The notes under the pieces were generated by a model, which was given only the letters and a program-made list of their open reading frames with translations, searched no databases and was not told the origin of the DNA. From Pseudolactococcus insecticola (lineage in GTDB: Bacteria; Bacillota; Bacilli; Lactobacillales; Streptococcaceae), in assembly GCF_011170065.1 (NCBI RefSeq), contig NZ_BLLH01000002.1, forward strand, positions 1 through 64,000: a stretch of DNA of 64,000 nt, read 5' to 3'. A program made the translations under genes and the position numbers. Positions 57,014-64,000 of the stretch are shown here, piece after piece. Each line of letters starts with the position of its first letter. Position 1 is the stretch's first letter.

Positions 57014-57431
57014 GCAAACGTATGCTGTCTGAAATCTGCGCTAGCTGACTTTCTGACAACTCTGAAAAAAGTGTGTTCATCTTATCTGAACGCGCTTTTT
57101 CTATACGCTCAAAAATCGCCTGACCGGACTTGGTCAGAGACAGCTCACGCACCCGCTTATCCTGCCGACTTGGACGCGTCCCAATCAAACTAAGCCCCTC
57201 AAACTTCGCAATCTGACGGCTGACAGACGAATGATCCCGTCCGAGTTGTTCGGCCAATTGTCCAACCGTAAGGCTCGGTTGCATCCCAACCCGCACAATG
57301 ACTGGTAAAAGATGCTTATCTTTTTTAGGGTCAATGCCTGCTAGCTTTAGCAAGTCAGCATCATTTTCAGGAGCGTTTAGAAAATTAACCAAATGAAACA
57401 GATTTTCAAAAATATCATTCTTCATATTCAT
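56994..57431 (-). CDS. MarR family regulator
   Basis: 145 residues from the ATG at 57431; an upstream ATG at 57440 overlaps the -10 box and cannot be used from this promoter. The winged helix (about 45-105) includes LGRDHSSVSRQIAKFEGLSLI and the wing RPSRQDKRVRELSLT. It is divergent from a NAD(P)H oxidoreductase gene and probably controls it, perhaps in response to quinones or electrophiles. TGG-TATAAT ends 7 nt before the ATG with no Shine-Dalgarno sequence. Confidence 0.85.
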   Translation of the reverse strand: MNMKNDIFENLFHLVNFLNAPENDADLLKLAGIDPKKDKHLLPVIVRVGMQPSLTVGQLAEQLGRDHSSVSRQIAKFEGLSLIGTRPSRQDKRVRELSLTKSGQAIFERIEKARSDKMNTLFSELSESQLAQISDSIRLLNQLIS

Positions 57432-57438
57432 ACTTGAC

Positions 57439-57447
57439 ATTATACCA
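57439..57447 (-). promoter_or_regulatory. Leaderless-type extended -10 promoter of marR
   Basis: TGG-TATAAT on the minus strand, seven nucleotides before the ATG at 57431. Confidence 0.5.
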
Positions 57448-57510
57448 TATTAGCGGTAAGATAATAAACATAATAAGTGCAAAATGCACGCAAAATGAAA
57501 GAAGATACTA

Positions 57511-58122
57511 ATGACAAACATTTTATTGATTTTAGACCACCCTTACACCGCTACATCTTGGGAGAACATCCCACACGAACGAAGCTATAGTGCAAAAATC
57601 ACACATGACATCAGCAATAAGGCACGCTCACTTGGCAATACCATTGACCTGATAGACTTGCATGCGGATCACTTTAACCCCGTCATGAGCAAAGCTGAGC
57701 TACAAACTTGGCGCGTGCGCGGTGAGGGTGATGCGCAGGTCAAAGACTACCAAAATCGGATCAAAAACGCAGACGAAATCTGGTTTATCATGCCCATGTG
57801 GTGGGAACTCATGCCTGCCATGACCAAAGGCTTCATTGACCGCGTCTTTACCAAACAATTTTTACTTGGCGACCAGTCACAAGACGGCAAACGCCAAGTC
57901 CAACTCAAAAAACTACAAACCGTCCACCTTGTCACTGTCCAAGGCACACCAAAATTCGCCTATCGCCTTCTTTATAAAAATGCTATAACAAACGCCCTGT
58001 TTAAAGGCACCTTTAGAAAAATGGGATTCAGAGGCAAACTCAAATGGCATGTCATTAACGGCGATGCGAGCGATATCAAACGTGAGAAAAGTCTGGGAAA
58101 ACTGTTGAAATTTGTGAAATAA
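57511..58122 (+). CDS. Flavodoxin-fold NAD(P)H oxidoreductase
   Basis: 203 residues. ILLILDHPYTATSWEN at the N-terminus and FIMPMWWELMPAMTKGFIDRVF in the middle are typical of the Kef-associated/MdaB/NQO1-type quinone reductase family. It should bind FAD or FMN and reduce quinones or electrophiles. The divergent MarR regulator suggests inducible expression. A strong terminator follows. Confidence 0.83.
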   Translation: MTNILLILDHPYTATSWENIPHERSYSAKITHDISNKARSLGNTIDLIDLHADHFNPVMSKAELQTWRVRGEGDAQVKDYQNRIKNADEIWFIMPMWWELMPAMTKGFIDRVFTKQFLLGDQSQDGKRQVQLKKLQTVHLVTVQGTPKFAYRLLYKNAITNALFKGTFRKMGFRGKLKWHVINGDASDIKREKSLGKLLKFVK

Positions 58123-58130
58123 CGATAAAA

Positions 58131-58167
58131 ACCCCTTGCTAGTGTTTGGACTAGCAAGGGATTTTTA
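58131..58167 (+). terminator. Terminator of the NAD(P)H oxidoreductase gene
   Basis: CCCTTGCTAGT (58133-58143) pairs with ACTAGCAAGGG (58150-58160), then a T run. Confidence 0.85.
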
Positions 58168-58224
58168 TCCTCCAAATAAATCAGAATGACTGCCTGTGTC
58201 AATGAATTTGATATTGCTATCAAC
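58165..58224 (-). pseudogene. C-terminal remnant of a RelE/YafQ-type toxin
   Basis: Immediately after the MarR stop, a 19-codon open stretch reads VDSN...FIDTGSHSDLFGG and stop. The RTGSHSDLF-like ending is characteristic of YafQ/RelE-family mRNA interferases. No start codon or N-terminal domain remains. It marks an old toxin-antitoxin locus. Confidence 0.5.
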
Positions 58225-58740
58225 TCAAATTTCCTTACCCATCAAATCCTTCTTAGCAATCTCACGTTTTCGCATGGCACCAAATAGACCGCCACCACTT
58301 TCACGTTTATAGGCTTCTGATTTGCTGTCAAATAGTTTTTTTACAAGGCGATTGAGTTCTACCTGTTCGTCAGGGGTTAAGCTGTCGAAAAATTGACCAT
58401 AAAACTCTTCGTCGTGCTGTGTGAGTTGACTTGCAAAATCACGACCGGATTCTGTCAGGCTCACTAGCGTAATCCGTTTATCTGCGGCGTCTTTCGTTTT
58501 ACTAATGAGCAATTTTTTTTCTAGTTTACTCACAAGTTCTGACGCAGATTGCTGACGAATTTCTAGTTTTTCAGCGATTTCACCTGTTGTTTTTGGCATA
58601 TTGCTTTCATATAGAAATTGCAGGACACGAACTTGCGCATTATTTTGTGCACCACGTTTGCCTCCTGCTCCACCTGGTGGTGCTTGACGGATAAATCTAA
58701 GCAGTTTTCCCAGATTTTCGTACAATTCTTTTGCAATCAT
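58225..58740 (-). CDS. MarR family regulator of the ABC exporter
   Basis: 171 residues from the ATG at 58740 with GGAGGAGCAAAC upstream. The winged helix lies at about 40-110 (QQSASELVSKLEKKLLI, DAADKRITLVSLT). It follows the ABC permease by 60 nt, in an ATPase-permease-marR operon. It likely represses the operon through repeated sites at the main promoter. A TGA-TATAAT box within the end of the permease gene could give marR its own transcript. Confidence 0.85.
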   Translation of the reverse strand: MIAKELYENLGKLLRFIRQAPPGGAGGKRGAQNNAQVRVLQFLYESNMPKTTGEIAEKLEIRQQSASELVSKLEKKLLISKTKDAADKRITLVSLTESGRDFASQLTQHDEEFYGQFFDSLTPDEQVELNRLVKKLFDSKSEAYKRESGGGLFGAMRKREIAKKDLMGKEI

Positions 58741-58800
58741 GTTTGCTCCTCCATTGGCAACAGGCATATGGTTTCAATCTCTCATTTTATTATATCAAAA

Positions 58801-59598
58801 TCAGATGGTTTTGCTGTATTTGAGTGTTGTGAGTGGCGCGAAAATCGCTACGATAATCACGCTAAACAGGAGAAATGACCAGAAATTTGAGTTGATTGTG
58901 CCGTTATTTAGCAGATCGCGAAGCGCTGTAATAAAGTGAGAAACGGGGTTCACATTGACAAAACTTTGCAGGAATTTTGGCAAGGTTTTAACAGGTATGA
59001 AGGCGTTTGACAGGAAACTCAGGAGCATGGTAATAGTCATGGAAATCCCTGTAATCGCACCTGAACTTTTGACGACTTGACCGACATAGGCGAAAATCCA
59101 GCTCAGTGACCAGCTAAAGAGGACTGCAAGGAGAATGGCAAGCGCCACGTAAATTGGGCTACCACCAATCTTCCAGCCTAAAATGAGGCCTGTCACCATG
59201 ACAATGACTGTCGCGATGAAATAACGGACGATATCAGCAACCAAGGGGCCAGCAAGGGGTGCAATGCGAGCGATGGGCAGGGATTTGAATCGATCGAAAA
59301 CGCCCTTTTCGATATCTTCACGCATGGATACACCGGTCGCCGAGGTAGCTGTCAAAAGTGTTTGCACTAAAACCCCTGGAATCAAAGTCGGTAGATAAGC
59401 TTTCATATCACCTGCGATAGCTCCGCCAAACAAAAAGGCAAACATGAGCGTGAATAACACGGGCGTGAACGTCACGTCGAACAACTTTTCAGGATTGTGG
59501 TAGATTTTGAGTAGGCTGCGTTTAGCAAAAGTAAAGGTATCTTTAAGCGCTTTGACAACGCTATTTTGTGGTGTAATTTGTGTGTTGATGGTATCCAT
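58801..59598 (-). CDS. ABC-2 type transporter permease
   Basis: 265 residues with six membrane helices. The region TLIPGVLVQTLLTATSATGVSMREDIEKG identifies the DrrB/ABC-2 export type. It pairs with the upstream DrrA-like ATPase (13 nt apart) for export of an unknown drug or lipid. Confidence 0.88.
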   Translation of the reverse strand: MDTINTQITPQNSVVKALKDTFTFAKRSLLKIYHNPEKLFDVTFTPVLFTLMFAFLFGGAIAGDMKAYLPTLIPGVLVQTLLTATSATGVSMREDIEKGVFDRFKSLPIARIAPLAGPLVADIVRYFIATVIVMVTGLILGWKIGGSPIYVALAILLAVLFSWSLSWIFAYVGQVVKSSGAITGISMTITMLLSFLSNAFIPVKTLPKFLQSFVNVNPVSHFITALRDLLNNGTINSNFWSFLLFSVIIVAIFAPLTTLKYSKTI

Positions 59599-59611
59599 GA
59601 TTTTTGGCTCC

Positions 59612-60574
59612 TTATTTACTAGTATCTTCTGTCAGTGCAAAGAACACATCGTCAAGTGTTGGTTTTTGCATTGAAAACTCTTTGATGGCGAGCTTTTCTT
59701 GACCTGCTCTGACGAAAAAATCTGAGATTTGCTTGGTATCTTTGACAGGAACTTGAATCTCGTGCTTGTCATCACTATCAATGACTGCCTCGTCAATCTG
59801 ATCAAAAATTTCCGCCATCAGCACCTGCGCACGTTGGCTTACCGCACGATCAGCAAATGAAATCACGAATTTCAGATCACCAACTTCACGTTTGAGCTCG
59901 TCAGGCGTGCCCTCGATTACAAGCTTACCATTGTCAATCAAAGCGATATGATCAGCTAGCTGGTCAGCTTCTTCCAAATACTGCGTGGTCAATAAGACCG
60001 TCGTGCCTTCTGCAATCATGTTGCGGATAACGTCCCACATCTGCTCGCGTGTGCGCGGATCAAGACCAGTCGTTGGTTCATCAAGAAAGACCAGATCAGG
60101 ATTTGAAATCAGACTGACTGCAAGGTCAAGCCTGCGACGCATACCACCTGAGAAGTTTTTGAGCTGCTTATAACGCGCTTCGTAAAGCGTAAAATCTTTC
60201 AGCAACTGTGTGGCTTTTTCAACGCCTTGTTTTTTGCTGAGACCATTTAGGCTGGTGAAAATCATGAGATTTTCCCAGGCTGTCAGATCCTCATCAACTG
60301 ATGCGTATTGACCAGTCAAGCCAATATGGCGGCGGACTTCTGCTGCATCTTTGATGGCATCGTGACCGAAAATCTCGATTGTGCCACCGTCAGCTTTTAG
60401 TAGCGTCGCCATCATGCGAACTGTCGTTGTTTTACCCGCACCATTTGGCCCTAGGATTGCGAAAACCTCTCCTTTTTTAATGGTCAGATCGACCTTGTCA
60501 ACAGCTGTTTTCCCTTTAAAAATCTTGGTCAGCCCTTTGACGTGGATTGCAATATCTACGTTTGTTGTTGTCAT
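59612..60574 (-). CDS. DrrA-type ABC exporter ATPase
   Basis: 320 residues. Walker A is GPNGAGKTT, the signature is FSGGMRRRLD and Walker B is LVFLDEPTTGLDP, with the C-terminal DUF4162-like domain (about 220-320). This is the daunorubicin resistance type family. It heads an operon with a permease and MarR regulator and is driven by a consensus promoter. Confidence 0.9.
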   Translation of the reverse strand: MTTTNVDIAIHVKGLTKIFKGKTAVDKVDLTIKKGEVFAILGPNGAGKTTTVRMMATLLKADGGTIEIFGHDAIKDAAEVRRHIGLTGQYASVDEDLTAWENLMIFTSLNGLSKKQGVEKATQLLKDFTLYEARYKQLKNFSGGMRRRLDLAVSLISNPDLVFLDEPTTGLDPRTREQMWDVIRNMIAEGTTVLLTTQYLEEADQLADHIALIDNGKLVIEGTPDELKREVGDLKFVISFADRAVSQRAQVLMAEIFDQIDEAVIDSDDKHEIQVPVKDTKQISDFFVRAGQEKLAIKEFSMQKPTLDDVFFALTEDTSK

Positions 60575-60613
60575 TTGAAATCTCTTTTCATTTTTATTCC
60601 TGCTTCATTTGAA

Positions 60614-60661
60614 CAGGTACCTTATAAAAATGATTATACAGGCACCTGATTAGTTTGTCAA
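60614..60661 (-). promoter_or_regulatory. Consensus promoter with paired operators for the ABC-marR operon
   Basis: On the minus strand TTGACA (60661-60656), 17 nt, TATAAT (60638-60633) is a perfect consensus. CAGGTGCCTG fills the spacer next to the -10 and AAGGTACCTG lies 25 bp downstream, after the -10. Such repeats flanking the -10 suit tight repression by the MarR protein of the operon. Confidence 0.7.
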
Positions 60662-60684
60662 GAGAAAACTTTTATTTTTGCAAC

Positions 60685-60712
60685 AAAAAAAGCTCACCTA
60701 AGTATGTGAGCC
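60685..60712 (-). terminator. Terminator of galE
   Basis: GCTCAC/GTGAGC stem with an 8-nt loop and a T run on the minus strand, about 20 nt past the galE stop. Confidence 0.75.
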
Positions 60713-60732
60713 TTCGTTTTTTATTTGTGAGT

Positions 60733-61722
60733 TCAGTCGTTATACCCATTCGGATGGTTTTGGTGCCATGTCCAAGCATTTTGGATAATGTCAGCAAGCT
60801 TTTCAGTTGGTGACCATTTTAAAACGCTTTGTGCTTTGCTACTATCAGCAACAAGCGCATCCGGATCACCCAGACGGCGTGGACCAATCTCTGACGGAAT
60901 CGCATGACCTGTTACTTGACGCGCTGTTTCAAGCACTTGCAAGTTAGAATAACCGGTTTTCGTTCCAAGGTTGAAAGCGTCAGATTGACCGCCAGCCTTC
61001 AAGTACTCGAGCGCCTTGATATGGGCATCGATCAAGTCCGTCATGCCAATGTAATCACGCACACAAGTGCCATCAGCAGTCCGATAGTCATCGCCGTAAA
61101 TCATGATTTTTTCACGTTGACCAAGCGCCACTTGTAAAATGATCGGAATCAAATGTGTTTCATTTTTATGTGCTTCACCGATAGAACCATCGTGTTTCGC
61201 ACCTGCAACGTTAAAATAACGCAGCGCCACATAAGTCATATCAGTCGCACTTGACTGCCATTTCATCATTTTTTCCATGATGAGCTTACTTTCACCATAA
61301 GGATTGATCGGATTTTGTGGCGTTGTTTCAGTGATTGGGCTTTCTTCTGGAATCCCAAAAGTCGCAGCCGTTGATGAAAAGACAATGTGTTTAACGTCAA
61401 AATCGTTCATGACTTCGAGCAATGTAATCGCACCACCGACATTGTTTTCAAAGTACATGAGTGGTTTTTCCATCGATTCGCCGACCAAAGAATAGGCACA
61501 AAAGTGCATGACGCCTTCGATGTTTTTTTCCTGCGTGAAAACATCACTCAAAAAGGCTTTATCGCGAATATCACCTTCATAAAAACGCGCCTTGTCAGCA
61601 ACTGCTGCGCGGTGCCCAGTTGATAAATTATCAACAACTGCCACATCATAGCCACGCGCTAAAAATTCATCAACTGCGTGACTCCCCACATAGCCCGCAC
61701 CGCCTAAGATTAAAACTGTCAT
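60733..61722 (-). CDS. galE: UDP-glucose 4-epimerase
   Basis: 329 residues. NAD site [11 protein letters not shown], catalytic YGESK (YxxxK) and the Ser-Thr triad in [10 protein letters not shown] are present. It interconverts UDP-glucose and UDP-galactose for the Leloir pathway or surface polysaccharides. No galK or galT lies beside it. AGGAGTGTAAA precedes the ATG. Confidence 0.95.
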   Translation of the reverse strand: MTVLILGGAGYVGSHAVDEFLARGYDVAVVDNLSTGHRAAVADKARFYEGDIRDKAFLSDVFTQEKNIEGVMHFCAYSLVGESMEKPLMYFENNVGGAITLLEVMNDFDVKHIVFSSTAATFGIPEESPITETTPQNPINPYGESKLIMEKMMKWQSSATDMTYVALRYFNVAGAKHDGSIGEAHKNETHLIPIILQVALGQREKIMIYGDDYRTADGTCVRDYIGMTDLIDAHIKALEYLKAGGQSDAFNLGTKTGYSNLQVLETARQVTGHAIPSEIGPRRLGDPDALVADSSKAQSVLKWSPTEKLADIIQNAWTWHQNHPNGYND

Positions 61723-61775
61723 TTTACACTCCTAATAATTATTTGTCTATATTATACCATAAAAACTCGGAAAAA

Positions 61776-63320
61776 TTAATGACGAAAATGACGTGCACCT
61801 GTAAAGACCATGGCGATACCGTTTTTATTAGCCTCATCAATGGCGTCTTGGTCGCGCACTGAGCCGCCAGGTTGGATGATGGCTTTAATGCCTGCTTTTG
61901 CGATTTCTTCGACATTATCAGCAAATGGGAAAAAGGCGTCAGACGCAAGAACCGCTCCGTCAAGGCGATCAGCAGCCTGCTCAATTGCAATCTTAACGGA
62001 ACCAACACGGTTGGTCTGACCAGGGCCTACACCAAGTGTCTGATGGTCATTTGTGATGATAATCCCGTTTGACTTAACATACTTGACCGAACGCCATGCA
62101 AAATCGAGCGCTTTAATCTCAGTTTCTGTCGGCTGACGTTTTGTCACAATCTCCCAATCAGATACAAGTTCCAAACTTGTGTCTTGATTTTGGACAAGAA
62201 GGCCACCCAAAACACCCGTAAATTCTTTTTGCAGTTCTGACGCTTTTTGTTGGTCAAAATCAAGCTGTAAAATACGCAAATTTTTCTTTTTCGTCGTCAG
62301 AATCTTAAGCGCCTCGTCAGAATAGCTTGGCGCAATGATAATCTCAAGGAAAATGGCGTGCATTTTTTCAGCAGTCGCCGCATCCACCTCACGATTGAGC
62401 ACGATAATGCCACCGAAAATAGAGACAGGATCTGACGCATAAGCATAGTCCCAGGCTTGCTCAATTGTTTCAGCGCTCCCGATACCACAAGGATTCATAT
62501 GTTTCAAAGCAACAACAGTCGGCGCTGAAAAGTCACGGATAATGCGGATCGCCGCATCTGCATCACGGATATTGTTAAATGACAGTTCTTTACCATTGAG
62601 CTGTTTAGCCTGTGCAATCGAGTAATCTGTCGGAATGATAGCTTCATAAAAGTCAGCATCTTGTTGCGGATTTTCACCATAACGCATGGGCTGTTTGAGG
62701 TCATAAGTCAGCGTGAGTTTTTCTGGCTTTTGTACGCCAACTTGCGCCGTGAAATAGTCTGCAATCAAAGCGTCGTAAGCTGCCGTGTGGCGGAAAACCT
62801 TGGCTGCGAGTTTCTGACGGCTTTCATAAGTCGTATCACCAGTTTCAGCAAGCTCGCTCAAAACGCCTTCATAGTCGGACGGATCCACAACAACTGTCAC
62901 ACTAGCGTGATTTTTCGCAGCAGAACGCAACATTGACGGCCCACCGATGTCAATATTTTCAACCGCATCAGCATAAGTCACATCAGGTTTTAAAATCGTT
63001 TCTTTAAATGGATAGAGGTTGACAACCACTAAATCAATCGGAAAAATATCATGTTCAGCCATGGCAGATACGTGCGTATCAAGGTCCCGACGTGCCAGAA
63101 GACCACCGTGAATCTTTGGATGCAGCGTCTTCACACGACCGTCCATCATCTCAGGAAAACCCGTCACATCATCGATTGCAATCGTTGCAACGCCAGCCGC
63201 ATCAAGCGCTGTTTTTGTCCCGCCAGTTGAGATGATTTCCCAGCCCAGCTCACGCAATGTCTCTGCAAATGCTACAATGCCCGTTTTGTCACTCACACTA
63301 ATCAAAGCTCGTCTTGTCAC
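61776..63320 (-). CDS. purH: Bifunctional AICAR transformylase/IMP cyclohydrolase
   Basis: 514 residues starting at GTG with AGGAG 6 nt upstream. The N-terminal IMP cyclohydrolase domain (about 1-195, with [13 protein letters not shown]) and the AICAR transformylase domain (about 200-514, with [11 protein letters not shown] and the C-terminal [13 protein letters not shown]) are complete. It performs the last two steps of purine synthesis. A PurBox about 76 nt upstream of the predicted transcription start suggests PurR activation. Confidence 0.96.
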   Translation of the reverse strand: MTRRALISVSDKTGIVAFAETLRELGWEIISTGGTKTALDAAGVATIAIDDVTGFPEMMDGRVKTLHPKIHGGLLARRDLDTHVSAMAEHDIFPIDLVVVNLYPFKETILKPDVTYADAVENIDIGGPSMLRSAAKNHASVTVVVDPSDYEGVLSELAETGDTTYESRQKLAAKVFRHTAAYDALIADYFTAQVGVQKPEKLTLTYDLKQPMRYGENPQQDADFYEAIIPTDYSIAQAKQLNGKELSFNNIRDADAAIRIIRDFSAPTVVALKHMNPCGIGSAETIEQAWDYAYASDPVSIFGGIIVLNREVDAATAEKMHAIFLEIIIAPSYSDEALKILTTKKKNLRILQLDFDQQKASELQKEFTGVLGGLLVQNQDTSLELVSDWEIVTKRQPTETEIKALDFAWRSVKYVKSNGIIITNDHQTLGVGPGQTNRVGSVKIAIEQAADRLDGAVLASDAFFPFADNVEEIAKAGIKAIIQPGGSVRDQDAIDEANKNGIAMVFTGARHFRH

Positions 63321-63360
63321 TTTAGTCTCCTATTTTCTGTAAAAAATTCTTTATAGCTCT

Positions 63361-63366
63361 ATTTTA
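63361..63366 (-). promoter_or_regulatory. -10 element of purH
   Basis: TAAAAT on the minus strand, about 40 nt before the GTG. No -35 is apparent, typical of PurR-activated promoters. Confidence 0.45.
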
Positions 63367-63390
63367 CGGCTTTTTGCTTGGTTTTAATAG

Positions 63391-63423
63391 AAAAAAACGT
63401 ATATCTACACGAGATATACGTTT
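63391..63423 (-). terminator. Terminator of the RecD2-like gene
   Basis: AAACGTATATCT and AGATATACGTTT form a 12-bp stem with a 5-nt loop and a T run on the minus strand. It lies between the PurBox and the purH promoter. Confidence 0.8.
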
Positions 63424-63437
63424 AATGTTCGGAAAAT
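63424..63437 (-). promoter_or_regulatory. PurBox upstream of purH
   Basis: On the minus strand ATTTTCCGAACATT closely matches the lactococcal PurBox AWWWCCGAACWWT. Its centre is about 76 nt upstream of the predicted purH start, the position used by PurR activation in L. lactis. It lies at the 3' edge of the RecD2-like gene. Confidence 0.7.
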
Positions 63438-63439
63438 CA

Positions 63440-64000
63440 CTATTTTTCGGCAGACACACTCTGGAAAATCGCGACATCTTTTTCGGTCAGGCCGATCATA
63501 GGATCAATGGCTGAGCTATTTTCAGCAGTCAGGATATAATTTTCAGGTTCTAGTGGTCTTTCGTCAGCTGTAATGACAACGTCTTCGGCCTGCTTGCTAC
63601 CATGTTCCGAAATAATCGTGTCAGCTGTTTCAGCTTCAACATCAGCATCTGCTATCACGCCAAAACGCTCGACAAGAAAGGTCTTGCGATTAGCGCCAAG
63701 TCTGGCAACTGCCGTCTGAAAACTATCAAGCTCGCCAAGCAAAATCAAGGATGACTTTGCGCGCGTAATCGCCGTATAAAGCAGATTGCGCTCAAGCATG
63801 CGATGGTAGCTTGCCACAAGCGGCACGATGACGCTCGGAAACTCGCTCCCTTGCGCCTTGTGGATACTCATAGCATAGGCGAGCGTGATCTTGTACCACT
63901 CGCCGCGCGGATAGATAACCTCATTACCATCAAAACTCATGACAATCTCGTCTTGCTTGGACTCGGTGTATTTGCCGGGCACCAAATCCGTAACCACACC
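63440..64000 (-). CDS. recD2: RecD2-like ATP-dependent helicase (C-terminal part)
   Basis: The last ~187 residues of a gene that continues past the window edge. YAMSIHKAQGSEFPSVIVPL and LLYTAITRAKSSLIL are the C-terminal helicase motifs of RecD/RecD2 (UvrD-C-like). RecD2 is a 5'-3' DNA helicase involved in repair and replication fork handling. The N-terminal domains are not in view, so the RecD2 type is inferred from this C-terminus. Confidence 0.8.
   Translation of the reverse strand, partial: GVVTDLVPGKYTESKQDEIVMSFDGNEVIYPRGEWYKITLAYAMSIHKAQGSEFPSVIVPLVASYHRMLERNLLYTAITRAKSSLILLGELDSFQTAVARLGANRKTFLVERFGVIADADVEAETADTIISEHGSKQAEDVVITADERPLEPENYILTAENSSAIDPMIGLTEKDVAIFQSVSAEK

Noticed and set aside
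57972-58223. 83-codon minus-strand frame over the oxidoreductase 3' end
   Set aside because: It is in a different frame from the RelE-like remnant, crosses a terminator and resembles no protein.

Overview
The window looks like a chromosomal segment of a low-GC Gram-positive lactic acid bacterium of the family Lactococcaceae. The gene set is typical of Lactococcus: pfkA-pyk, a DtpT peptide transporter that reads almost like the L. lactis protein from memory, clpX-engB, hom-thrB and murB-potABCD. So are the AGGAG ribosome binding sites, extended -10 promoters, CcpA cre-like sites and a PurBox at the L. lactis distance from purH. The absence of ldh downstream of pyk points away from L. lactis itself, perhaps to the L. 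piscium/raffinolactis (Pseudolactococcus) side. The species assignment is inference.

Layout. 0-6 kb: rqcH, ldh and prfB-ftsE-ftsX. 6.0-6.7 kb: a ribbon-helix-helix/Doc toxin-antitoxin pair whose toxin is frameshifted. 6.7-18.6 kb: one large minus-strand defence operon, in transcription order a PLD/SNF2-like helicase, a DUF4391 protein, a structured 127-nt gap, a type III methyltransferase (Mod), a SIR2 protein, a HerA-like ATPase and a type III restriction subunit (Res). The SIR2-HerA pair, a known abortive-infection module, sits between Mod and Res with overlapping reading frames. A (CTGT)13 microsatellite lies upstream of the island. 19-22.5 kb: queG, a phosphoesterase, ntdP and a ROK fructokinase. 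22.5-26.7 kb: an accessory patch with DUF1398, dtpT (duplicated translation start, gene remnants on both sides) and a novel-looking secreted protein. 26.7-34.3 kb: rlmD, then murB-potA-potB-potC with a TPM protein and LemA inserted before potD. 34.3-43 kb: rarD, thrB-hom, a deoxynucleoside kinase, a beta-lactamase-fold protein, engB, clpX, folA with a small membrane protein, a glycosyltransferase and an ArsC-like protein. 43-50 kb: an Rgg-like regulator with a possible 14-residue peptide gene beside it, pyk, pfkA, nagA, telA and xpaC. 50-54.8 kb: gpsA-galU and an operon resembling eetA-eetB-dmkB ending in rsmG. 54.9-60.6 kb: two regulator/transporter or oxidoreductase pairs and an ABC exporter with its MarR regulator. 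60.7-64 kb: galE, purH and the end of a RecD2-like helicase.

Themes. Central metabolism (ldh, pfkA-pyk, fructokinase) carries cre-like sites. The defence operon probably acts in layers: modification-dependent cleavage plus NAD depletion if SIR2-HerA behaves as in characterised systems. At least seven genes have a TGn extended -10 box only 6-7 nt before the start codon and no Shine-Dalgarno sequence, suggesting leaderless transcripts. No tRNA, rRNA, CRISPR array or intact insertion sequence was seen.
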